From Mansonella perstans (lineage: Eukaryota; Nematoda; Chromadorea; Rhabditida; Onchocercidae), in the NCBI GenBank assembly GCA_037074765.1, contig JBAMDO010000205.1:1-64000 (forward strand): a stretch of DNA of 64,000 bases, in the 5' to 3' direction. Under the pieces are notes generated by a model, which saw only the letters and a list, made by a program, of their open reading frames with translations, searched no databases and was not told the origin of the DNA. Below, piece by piece: positions 14,101 through 26,000 of the stretch; position 1 is the first letter of the stretch, and the number at the start of each line of letters is the position of its first letter. The translations under genes were made by a program, and so were the position numbers.

Positions 14101-15102
14101 TATTTTGTGTTCTAACTGAAAGCAAGCATAAATCTACACCCAATAAATGGATATGGCCACGTTCGTTATTAAACTAAAATATTCATCCAAAACTACCAAA
14201 AAAGACTACATTGGAGCGCTACAAAGAGCGTTGTGGAAGTTACAAAATTTAGTGCTGAGATAAATAAATAAAAAGACGAATGAGCATCTCGATTCAAATT
14301 TTTAATGTGATAAGGAGTAACAAAAGTGACTCTTCTGATGAATTCAAAATAAGTGGCAGCTTAACTCGTCACTACAATCCATCAGCCGTAACTACTGCAA
14401 ACAACGATTGGAATGTACATTCAATTTTCGCAGTTTTTGAAAAACAAATAAATCAAATTCCAGAAAACTTCATATCATTAATAACATTTTTCAAGAATGG
14501 CGAAAATCAAGAAAACCTTGAAAGACAAAAATTCAAAGCCAAGAAAGTGTTTTACATTGAATGATTTAAATTCTGATTAAGGAATCAAGCAATGCAGTTA
14601 AAAGTATGACCAATTGCTGTCATTAATTTCAACATCATAAATTTTACCAAGCAACAACAAAGAGTAGTGGATCAATTCACCATGAGGTAATTGTTTTACT
14701 GACTGATCGCCTGATTTCAAACGGAGAAACTACCTTTTTAAGTTATATACGACAAAAATATCCATGAACTCTCTATTCAAATTCTGGATGTTCTTTACGA
14801 TAATTTGTCAACCACTGATCCCAAACTGTATCCGCAAAAAAGACTTGCTCGTTCACTGGGAATTCATTAATAATCATTTTTGCCAGTCCAGTAATGAGGG
14901 AATCTTCAATAGGGAAATTCACATCACTGAGTTTCCTGAAAAAAAACTAACAATGCAAACTTCTGCTAGTGAGCCCCGACTGTACCCAGATACCAATTTT
15001 TTAAAAACCGTGATGAAAATGCACCTTGCAAAATGTTCTAAAAAGACTGTCTTATGGCAGTCTTAAATCTTCTATGCATGCATCACTACTCAAAAAACAG
15101 AA
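8127..15102. other. Gene-poor stretch between eps-8 and the Psq-like gene
   Basis: About 7 kb separates two convergent genes. Open frames here (10348-10566, 10793-11014, 11256-11483, 13216-13482, 14280-14564, 14764-15066) are short, AT-rich and lack recognisable domains. Parts such as 10.7-11.5 kb and 13.2-14.6 kb are less AT-biased and look like eroded coding or transposon sequence, but I could not assign a family. A poly(A) run sits at about 12780-12795. No RNA gene was recognised. Confidence 0.5.
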
Positions 15103-18100
15103 TTAATATGGGAAAACGGAATAAAATAAAACTGCTGATAACTCTCTAGAATTGCTTATGCGATAAACGTGTCTGGCAGTAAGTAATAATCACTGTATAT
15201 AAAATATCTGTCTATAGTAACCATTAAACTTACTTCAAATAATCAGACAACGGCTTGCGAAAATCTTCAGAAAAGATCAAGTTAAGGTGATTCAAAGTTC
15301 CCACAGTCGGTCCCGCAACAGTCAATTCATTGGCCTTCCACTCGTTGCATTCCTTTTTCTGTAAGTTTTAGCCGATAATACAAAATACAAATAAATGATA
15401 TGGAACAAGCACATCTAACTTGCTCAATGAAATCAGTGCAACTAGTATGAAATCTACTTGAAATTTGAAAGCTTGAAAAATGCAGAAAAAAGACAAATGA
15501 ACAAGGAAAAACGTTTTTTGAACCCGTTTGCTGGAACGCTTCATGACGCTGCTTCTTGTGGTTCCAGTTGTACTATCATGTACATGAACTGTTGAAGCAG
15601 AGCCTGGACAAAATAGGTTTTTAATTAATCTCTATAAAGATATCTGTTTGCGAATTAGAAATCAGACAAAGGTCGATAAAAAAATAAATTAAGAATTTAA
15701 AAAATGGTCTTGAAATTTTCGAAACAAATATAAATCCAGCAGATAAGGAAGTAAGAGAAAGGAAAAACATACTTCCAATATGTTTTCCATTCACGCAAGT
15801 CTTAATTATTGCTCGTGAGACACTAGTTTTAAAATTTGGAAATTCTGTCTTTATGCACTTATTAACTTCACGACATCGACTTAAATAAACCTGTAAGGAA
15901 TCACATATTACAAATAAGCTCTGCTTTTCGCGAAATCCTCCAAATCTCATTCATGACTTTTCGCTATCAATAATTAATACATCGCTTAAAAAAATTGGTA
16001 GATTTGGGATTTTAAAGTAAAAATAATGAGGAACGAAGAGCCAAAAAAAGCTAGAAAAAACAACAGAGCAATAGTTTAGTAAAATACTACACAAGTTGTG
16101 TGAGAATTCTAGAAAATCACAAATGTATATAGCAGAAGCGAGATTCGTGGGGAGCCATAACCAGTGAAAATCATCTAATAACATACTTTAAATATCTTAC
16201 GCGCATTCTTTACAGTATTCTACAGTTCACTATGAATTTCAAGATATATAAAACTTCAGATCATCACCTTTTCTAAATAAGCTCAGCTCTACATATAATA
16301 AGCATCCATTATATCAACCAGAAAATGAAGCATCGTCATTTATGATTTTCAACTAAATTTAAAGAAAAATTACTTGCAAAACATATTCTGTTGGACCTTT
16401 ATGAACCTTCAAAGCTTCAGTAACTGATAAACCGTCCAGTAATACATATTCTAAACTTGCACGCATCTTCTGAAATTATTGATTTACAGATGGAAACATA
16501 TATTTAAAAAAAATCAGATGCAGGAAATTTATGAAACAGATAAAGTTAGGAAACTTAAACAGAATCAGAACGTCATACTTCTTGGGCTTCCTCAGATCGT
16601 CGGTACTGCTGTTCGATAAGGTAAGCAATCAGGATTTTGTAAAAGCTTTCCAAATTACTCATTATCGGCTTCGTATGTAACATCATCACATCAACACTTG
16701 GCATAAGCAGTTCAGCATCAGTCTTCGTGTCTTCTTCTACCAAACTAGTTGACTCCATCGCAAAATTTCGCTGAAACTCTTTCGGTAGATATTTTGACCT
16801 TCCTTAACAGAGTCAGTTTTCGGCTGTTATGCAGTTATGTACTTTTCTGTACTTCAGTGAATATTATATTTCAACTCAGAAAAAAGCACAGATCAACGCT
16901 TTTGTAGCCATATGGATGAGAGCAAGAAGCTTTTGTGTCAATAATAGATGAATTAGATTCTTACCTTTCCATATCTAGATTCTAAAGAAATTAGGAATAA
17001 ATTAATGACAGAATAAGTGCACAAGTACATAATATCAGCTCAGAATCAGATATGAATAAAAGTAAAATTTCAAAGCTTTATTTTTTTTTTCTTTTCAAAG
17101 CTCTACTTTATTCGTCAATTTCTCGAAATATGTATTATTCGCTGATGCAACTGACAAAATGCCGAAATTCCGGCCATTTTCAGCGTTTGCGGGCATAACT
17201 TTATTTGAATATGAGGAAGCTGTGATAGATTTTCTGTTCACGCCCTTCAAATATAGAAGCATAATGTGTAAATAAACATAAACTGATTTTAATGATTCGT
17301 TTTTCCATATCTTGCGGCAAAATTATACGGTAAAAATCTATAAAAATCCTCAAAGATCAATGAATGAAAAATCAAGCGTAGAAGAAACTGTTGTGCACAA
17401 AAATGTTTAAGAAAAACCAGAAAGAATATGTCAAAATCATCTTAATAAAATCCCCACATACAAATAAAACCTTCTCCTGTGATTCGGTGAAGAATTCTTC
17501 TTTCTGTACGTCACTTCTTAGTACCAAATTGCCATTGAGGTTACTTTCATTCTTAATCAGTTTTATAGTATATGATAGTGACAAGACACTAATCCCTGCG
17601 AACCAAAAAAGCGGAGAAGTTATTTTCTAGCACCATTTCCCTCTAATTTATTGTTCATGGCTAAAAGACTTACATCTACCTTCATGAAATGAATTCTGCT
17701 ACAAAATATACCCGAAAGGAAAATTTCAGAAAAAAACGAAAAACTCAAAAGTAAAACAACTTATATTTAGCAAAAATATGATAAAAGCGCATAAATCCAG
17801 AGCCATACCAAAAAACAACAGATCCAACCAATGGTTTGAAAAATTTTCGAGGAAGAAAGAAACAGAAACTCACAGTTTTCTTTGTATTAACAAGCATTTT
17901 CACCAGACGAACATATGTACTCAGCGTTGTTGGAGCCAAATTATTTCTTTTACAAGCTTCACTAAGAGTTTTCGATTCATATAAGACTTCAAGAATTCCG
18001 TTGCGCATTTTTTTACGATCACCACGAAAATGATACTGGCTCAAGACCTAAGAAAATTTCACACCTTCAAATTCAGAAATGAATTCATAAGCTTGTAAGA

Positions 18101-21100
18101 TTTTTTCTATTAATGAAACTTTCGCTTTTATAACTTAAAAAATACAAAAAATTACCTTGTCTATTATAACGGCCAAATTTTTTGGCGTTCCAGTATAGTC
18201 TTTCATACTTAATTTGTCCAGCTTCGTATCGGAAAGAAGTTTCGCTACACCTCGAATCGAACGTGGCACTGAAAAGATTTCAAACATATCCATGGTTATG
18301 AAGTATAAAGGACAAAAACAGAAATACGAAGTTTTTGATTTGAAATTTTGAACAAAATTTTCGGTTAGAAAACTGTAGGAACTAACAGCCATCAAATCCG
18401 TCATAGCCATCGCCGCTTCCAATGTTACTATGCAAAACAGCAGTATTGTTTGTTGATGGTTCTATTTCTTCAAGATTTTCAGTGCTTCTCGCACGTTTAG
18501 AAGGAGTTTCGGCTATATTTGGTTGGATATGGCTAGCTGAAAATCTGACAGTTTGAATATTTACGGCACTGAACAGTTATAATACAAACATATGTGATTA
18601 TATTCATTCTCATTTTTATGATCGTTTACTGATAAAAAGTCCATAAAAACGTATTCACCTGCTTTCGTCAAAAGATTTCCGGCATCATATCGTTTTTCGT
18701 GCTCTGAAAAATCTTTTTCCATGTTGGAATGAACAGTAGCTAGAGTTGAAATCTTACCGAAGTTCATAAACACTAGATTAAAATAATTTATCAGTTGTTT
18801 TAAAAAGGTATGTTTCTGATAATAATTACTATTACACATTAATTAGGCGGCACTGCAAAGTCATCAATAAAGACTGCTGTAATCTCTATAAATTTTGCGC
18901 GACATTTAACGTTTCCCTTTCTTTATATTTTGAAATAATTGCTGACGGATTTTGAAGACTTCCCACAACAGTTGTTCGAAAATTCTTAGATCTGACAGTC
19001 ACTATAGGCCTCACTCATAAAGACTGCATCATCAGCAGAAATGTTCCTCAGTGAAGGTTCGGTATTTGTGAACATCTTACTGAAATTATTTTCTTCATCT
19101 GCATATTCTCTACGATTATCTGATAACACTGCACCCAGTTCCGTTGATGTTTCCTGAAATAAGCTTCGATTCAGCCAAAGTGCTGGATACTGATTTGAAA
19201 GCTACCATTACCGATGGTGTTACGTGAAATCATTAAAACTTTTACAACAATCAAGATTTTGGTTTTATGAAATGAAGTTCGTTTTCTTAATGCTATGAAA
19301 TGCAGTAACCTTGATATTTGATGATATTGGATAGGGTGATTGACCGAGCAGCAAGCGAGCTTTCGTGATATACGGTTGAAATGCATCAACCGATATCCCA
19401 TATTTACTCGAAATTTCTGCGACTGGAACATCTTTCATCAAAACCTTCAAAGATAAGAAATTAATGTTTTACCTAAACAAATTTCATAATCAAAACAACC
19501 AAATAAATTAGCATATTAAATAAATTGGAAAACACTACAAATTTAAGTCTAACAATCTTTGAAAATAATTCACTATTGTGAGTGCAATTTTAACTACGCA
19601 GCTTGATACAATATGCAGATAGCAATATAAAATATTCCAAATACATTAAATCTTACCTACCTGAATTAGGAAAGATAATTACTCATGATAAGTATCAACA
19701 CTATTAATTAAGGCTTGCTGATGATGACGAAGTACTTCGATCATTCAAGCATAATTACCGTACCGTAGGGATGATACAATAAGGATGATATCACGTAGAA
19801 AAGCCAGAAATTAAATCAAACTTCGAAAAGTGCATCGTGAAACTTTCGTTGTCCATCCAGGTTATACGACGAAAATTTCATAAGATCTGAGATCACTATC
19901 TCAACTTCCTTCGAAATAGAATTACCGCTTAGAACGCAATCATCAACTACTGTTTCTCTATCCCATATTTCTAAACCCAACAATGCACATTAGAACAAAG
20001 ATGGATACACTAAAATTTTGACGAAAAGTGATCGAAAAAGTATAACTACAACCCACTCCACGTCAATAACTAATTTCATAATATAAATTGATCGGGAATC
20101 TGCTCCAGATCAAAAATCCAAATTATTAATGGTGGAACAGTCTTCAATCGGGACTAAAAAGTTTTTTCACTGTTTTTCAAAGAAAATTTCAAACAGAAAT
20201 TGAGTTAAAATTTAAAAAAAAAGATTCACAGCCAACTAAGGGAACTTCGTAGTCACATTTGTCTATTACAAGCAGCATGATAATGATCTTAAATTCAAAA
20301 ATCTTCATAAATCTTAATTCTAAAAAATTATTATTGAAGACACTGAACTAACCAGTCTGCTGTGGAAAAAAGGCTTCTAATGCTTGTGCACAATGTAAGT
20401 AATGGTGCTGGATTGATGAAGACAATTCCGTGATACTTGTTGTTCCCTTAGTGCCATATTCGCCACGAATTATTCTAAATTTATTTCATACAAATCTGTA
20501 AATACTCTAACCCGTTTTGAAAACTTGAATTACATCTCAACTAAATTATGAAATTCGCCAAACGTTTCCTAAAGGATGCTTCCTTATTACTAATGAAAAT
20601 GACTAACACTGCAACAGCTTTACTCAATTTTTCCTTCTGTAAAGCTGAGTTGTGCAAAAAATGACAAACTTCATTTACTCACTTTTCTATCTTACTCAAG
20701 CATTCGCAACTTTGCAACTCAGACGACAAACACAGTTGGCTCTTGTTTTCAGCAGCGTCCTCCGAATCAATTTCATCTGAAACTACTCAGAAGTGATCGC
20801 AGAAATTAACACCAGGAATTTCAGATACGAAGGACCTGAACTTGATAAAATATCAGAAGGTTAGCGACACCACTGACACTGAAAAATCAACCAGCTCAAA
20901 AAAATGACACGCAATCAAAAACGCACTTTTCTGCAGCATTCTGTCCGGAAAGTCCAAAAGTTGCTCAACTCGGTAAATATTAGACTCTGCGAAAGCAGGA
21001 TCCAAACTTAAAAAAGTACAATCCTGCAAATGAGTAACATCAGAGAAGTGATATATAACAAAATTCATTTTTGCAGGAAGCGAAATTGTTTTGAGGATAG

Positions 21101-23588
21101 AAAAACTAACAAACAATAAAAGTTGGTAACTTACACCAATATTCAGAGATTTGTCGAGTATTCCACCGATTAATTCTTTTACTGATTTTTTTGTATTTTC
21201 ATCCAAAGAAGAATCCGATATCACAGCTCTAATTATTGCCATCACTTCTTCCTTATTATATTCCATTGTTATTTTATCCGACTTGGCAGTAATACTTCTG
21301 GCAGGACCATTCTGCATTTTATGGAACATGATCTTTAAAAAATACAGAAAAAAGAAAGGAAATTAAGAATGAAACACTCAGAACGGTACTTTGGGGCTCG
21401 ACAGAATCACTCTGATACCGCTAAAATCATAAATAAGAAAAATGTTGAAAGATATTGAAAAAGTACTTGCGAATGGTCACTGAACCAGCTTGATGATCTA
21501 CAGTCCACTAGGCTTTCAATTTCAGGTGTCGATGCTGCCATTATTCGATGAACTTTGTTCGGCTTTCTTTTACTAGAACCCAATTTTTGCGGTGCAAAAT
21601 CTGGAAGTGGCAACCTTCCTGCAAATTTACAGCTCGAAGCATTTCTTCACATTAAAATAATAGTCACAATGAAAGTGTAATCCGCTGTCGTTATTTAAAG
21701 CTGTTTGATTAATTAAAGACTACAGTAAACCAAAAGTAATTTCGGCAGTTAACTTCCATCGATACATTCATTTGTATGATAATTTTTACATCACATGTGT
21801 TTCCCCGATTTCTCAACTAAGATGATTCAAAAGTTTTTAATTACCGTTAACCCATCCATCACTTTCCATCAATTTACCCACAAGAACATCTAACAATGAA
21901 TCCAATCGTTTTGATTTTTTCGATCCCACCAGAGACAGTTTTTCTTTTGTGAGCGCGTTAGCCATATCGGACGAAGTAAGAGCAAGCTAGAATTCAGTTC
22001 AAAAACGTCGAGAGTTATACCAGTACAAAATTGTCTTTATATACTTATGAAGTAAGACACCTGAATCTTACGCAATATGTTCGGATATATCTACATTATA
22101 TCCATTCCTGATAAAGGCGAACTTATGAAAATAAAAATAGCTGAGCTTCTATAGATTTCGGTATCTTCTAAACTGTAAAATTACAAATCCCCAAAATAAG
22201 GGATTTCAAGAAACTTGAAGACTCAATATATTAAACAGATCTTACAATTATCAATTTCATTAAAATATGAATCCTCACTTAAACTCGAAAAAAAACCAAA
22301 GCTTACAGATACAGGGATTTCAATCTGTTCCGAAAGTACACTGTCATCATCATTCATTATTTTCGCCATTCGAGCTCTTGCGCGATGGAAATAAGTTTGC
22401 AAAGTTGTAAATGGTACCTACGAAGTTCAAAATTGATCTGGCGAAAAGTTTCTGATTATTTTGCATGCTGTTAAAATGTGAAATTTCTCCTAACATAACA
22501 AATCTTTATAACGTCCAAAAATCAAAATAATTGTCAAAGCAAAGTGCACTCACAAATTCCACATGTTTCAATTAGCTAAACAAATTTGTACAAAAAGGTA
22601 ATGTGAATCCCTCTTCATTACCACACCCTGCTCAAAATTCGACTACAGTATGCAGAGATAGTTCAAAAATTCATATTGAAAAAAAGTAAGGAGGTGGGGT
22701 AGCGCTTTGGGTATCAAACTGATGTTCAGTTACAAATCCGGCAAAATTTCCAATGATGATATCAAGTCTTCCCAGAGCTTGAAGAATTTAATTGTCCTGA
22801 TATGCTACAATAATTAACCTTATGTGTAATAGCAGCTGCTTTAATCGTCTTTTGTCCACTTAGCGCTTCAAAAACAGCATTTTCGAGTCTTTCACGTTTT
22901 GACAGATCATCGTAATGGCAGTGCGCAATTGACGTGCGTACCGCTTCCCACAGCTCTTAAAATTAATTTTTCCTTATTAACTAATTCAAAATTGGGAGAA
23001 GGCATGATAGGAGGAGTTACGAAGGCAAGATCCAAGGAAGAGAATCGGAGGGAGAAAAGAAAATATACCGGATGGATATCCTGATAATTTTTGAAGCAAA
23101 TTTCAATCGAGATACAAATAATTAGTAATGAACTGCATAATGCGGAAACTAACTTAGTGACTCGGACTTCCAACTTACAGGAATTTCGATTGGTTTAAAA
23201 GGCACAAAACCTGGACTTCTATGACGTCTTCTTGGGATTTCTCCAGTTTCTAGCTCTTCGCTTAATCGTTTCGTTGCCCTAAATAATAACAAGGATTCAT
23301 ATTTTCCGTGGCTGGCACTCCATTTAAAACAATACAAGCGGTGAAAAAAGTGCACAAAAATAATTGAAATTGCCAAATTTGGAACTTCAAAATAAGTTCG
23401 AGTTGCTTCCTCCAATAAGAAAAAATTCTTTATTCATGTTAACAAGAAAGTCAAATATAAGAATGCTTTTTGAGCTACGCGTACTTTCAGCAGTGTTGTG
23501 AAAAAGTCAAAAGTGAATAAAGTTTATTTCAGAAATGAAAATCAAGTCCGAGTTTTTTGAGAAGTATAAATTACCTTCTCGAAAACAT
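15103..23588 (-). CDS. Protein with four Pipsqueak-like HTH units, unnamed
   Basis: I do not recognise this gene by name. Twenty-four exons join without frame loss: 23575-23588, 23179-23278, 22819-22953, 22307-22417, 21845-21986, 21467-21618, 21135-21332, 20927-21023, 20683-20776, 20353-20474, 19822-19970, 19310-19444, 19015-19153, 18659-18739, 18387-18536, 18156-18268, 17874-18047, 17471-17551, 16579-16770, 16374-16469, 15773-15890, 15524-15603, 15234-15358, 15103-15172 (about 955 residues). Four units share the form of a Pipsqueak helix-turn-helix, an amphipathic helix then (E)A(A)xxxxVxxxTLxxY: about 59-103 (KTIKAAAITHKVPFTTLQTY), 430-472 (VPVAEISSKYGISVDAF), 656-697 (TLSEACKRNNLAPTTLSTY) and 794-834 (LSVTEALKVHKGPTEYVLQ). 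Linkers are acidic and polar; PSKRAR near residue 560 is a possible nuclear signal. By family, Psq motifs bind DNA, so a nuclear DNA-binding role is inferred. The third and fourth units are the most and least typical. The last exon, exon 13's donor and exon 3's AAGAG acceptor are the weakest points. Confidence 0.78.
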
Positions 23589-23606
23589 GAGCTTTGTTTA
23601 ACCTGT
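23589..23606 (-). promoter_or_regulatory. Probable trans-splice acceptor before the Psq-like gene start
   Basis: On the minus strand, CGATTACAG ends at 23603, 15 bases before the ATG at 23588-23586, and no fitting donor is seen nearby upstream. A TTACAG acceptor this close to the start codon is what spliced-leader trans-splicing produces in nematodes. It supports choosing this tiny 14-base first exon as the start. Confidence 0.4.
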
Positions 23607-25962
23607 AATCGAAACTTATATTTTGATGAGGTACAAGCCGAACTGAAATTTAGAAATCCAATTAATGTTCAAAATTTCCAGAAGAATATTTGCAACATAA
23701 AATACGCAATTTGAAACTAAACCGCTTTTTTTTTAATGATGAATGATCGAAACAAGCTTCGGATGAACAGAACGGTATATTTAGACTTAATATATCAAGT
23801 TTTCTGATTGAGAGATCCTAAATTTAAGATTTGTTGAACTGGAAATTTATCGAGATCTGTTTAATTGTTTAAATCTTCAATTGCCCATGATGCCTAGGTA
23901 AATTACTAGCTAGCTAGGTGACTGATGCATGTTTTTGATGGAATTCTCCAAACATTGAAGCGGAAACATAAATTTGCGCATAGAGCTTTTATGACAATCC
24001 TAATTCCACTAAAATCTATTCCATCACTGTATTTTTTTCTGTTACTACAGTATCAGCTACACAAACACAGCTGAAAAAAAATGTCGCAGCATCAGAATCC
24101 AACAAGTAATCACAGTATGACATTTGCAACAAATAGTACAGGAAAGAGAAGCATCTAGTTAGCTAGAAAAAAATCGATCACATTAGGAATCCAGAAGTAA
24201 GTGTATCTAGAAGCTCCCAAGCGATGCAACGGTTGACCAGTTGCATACGATAGAGATAAAGTATTTTTAGTCAGCTTATTCCCATTTCTTATCCTCATTT
24301 TTAGTCATGATAACTTAAAAAAAGGAGCTATTTTGTTAAGCATTCAGAAAGGAGATATTATCAATCGAATTTTCCATCATCAACTGCTAAGTAGTTGAAA
24401 ATTTTCAAAAAGTAGTAACGAGTTAATTACAACAAAAGTTAAAGCGCACGGCAAGACAGTGAAGTGTTGCAACCTGGATGCGACTATTCGTGTAGGACAT
24501 ACAAAAATTATATAAATTGCTCAGTAGAAATAAAACAATAGATGAGAGGTGGAAAATTGTATTTTAAACATTCGATACAATCCAAAAACGAGATATATCA
24601 ATATTTCTGTTTTCTCCAAATTTCAAAATTTACTACTATTTCTGACTGAAAATAAACTATGGAATTAACAATTATTTCTACAATGAATGTATATTGTTAA
24701 GAGTTTGTCATGCGCTTGCAATAAAAAAGGACACAAATATGTAGTTTACTACCAAAAATAACTTTAAAAATTTTTACTTCTATCATCAATACTTGCACTT
24801 TTAACCTATGGAAAGAAGCTGTTGAAGAAAAACTACATGTGAAAGTATCGTCAGCTTAACTAACAATTTTTGGCTAGTATTTACTTTAATCGTAGTAATA
24901 GGATCAAAAATTAACTCTCTATCACACCTTAATGTACCTTCTCCATTCTCCCACTTATATTTACTATGATTTACATTGCTATTAACATTTAGCTACTATC
25001 CACTGATATTTTGCTGATACTTCTTTGGAAACAAACCCTTTCATGGACATACTTGTAGATAAACACTCTATAGGGGTAAAAATAGCTAATAAGTCAAATC
25101 CATCTGATATATAAAAGCGTGACGGAATTGATTTTTCCGTGTGAATGAATGGTGTTTCTGTCACCTATGTATACATCATGTTGATGTTATGCAGCAGTGA
25201 ATTAAAACGTCAGATAACGTTGTATGTAGGAGAAAGCGATAAAGGCTTAAAACATTGTGAATGTGTATGTGTGTGTGTGTATATGCATGTGTGTATATGC
25301 ATGTGTTGGTGATGTATTTGTGAATGTGTTGTGCAGAAGTGACAGAGATACGCTGTAAAGACAGCCACAACCCACAGCTATCCATGAAAGAAGCAGTTAG
25401 CAGTAGTATTTACGGCATAGAATTTATCCATGATTGCTTTACTAGCTGGGAAATAGGAAAGATAAGTGCAAATAGCGCATAGGGTTGATACGATCAAATC
25501 ACTTGTGAAAATGTAAACCGTACCAAGTAAAAAGATAGGACTAAATACCGAGCCGATCATAGCATTAAAGGGAGTCTACGAATTGCGGACTGATTTTTAA
25601 AATTTCTTCCGAGAAGCAATGAAATTGTTATATCTTGGATAGCGATTGTAGATACATATATTCACATATGCCAACAAATATGATAAGATCATAAGTTAAG
25701 TGATATTAAAAGAGATGAATGAATAAATATTTGCTACATTATAGATCGGTGATTAGATCATGGATATACATATATACAACATTATTACTATTATTTATTA
25801 ATTATTATTATTATTTATTTGATTGGAACTTTGATTTGGTTAAATTAAAGTTTGCTAAAATTTGCTTAACTATAGATATAAATTAAATATAGATAGAGTT
25901 GAAAAAAAATGAATCAAAGTTTCAATTATAACTGGATAATTTTTTGAAATATCATAACAAAA

Positions 25963-26000
25963 ATAGTAGTAGTAGTAGTAATAGTAGTAGTATTAGTAGA
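25963..26000. repeat. (TAG)n microsatellite
   Basis: A run of about a dozen TAG/TAA/TAT triplets with a few substitutions. It sits directly before the GC-richer island that starts at about 26002. Confidence 0.85.

Noticed and set aside
10348..15066. Several open frames that might be transposon remnants
   Set aside because: Looked for mariner-type and gag-type motifs and found none that I could defend.
19015..19032. Earlier donor inside exon 13 of the Psq-like gene (GTAAGA near 19078)
   Set aside because: Also in phase, so it may be an alternative; the longer exon was kept because it stays coding-like up to a GTGAGG donor.
25176..25560. Membrane-like minus-strand frames
   Set aside because: Hydrophobicity comes from AT-rich codons and GT repeats; no splice chain or family match.
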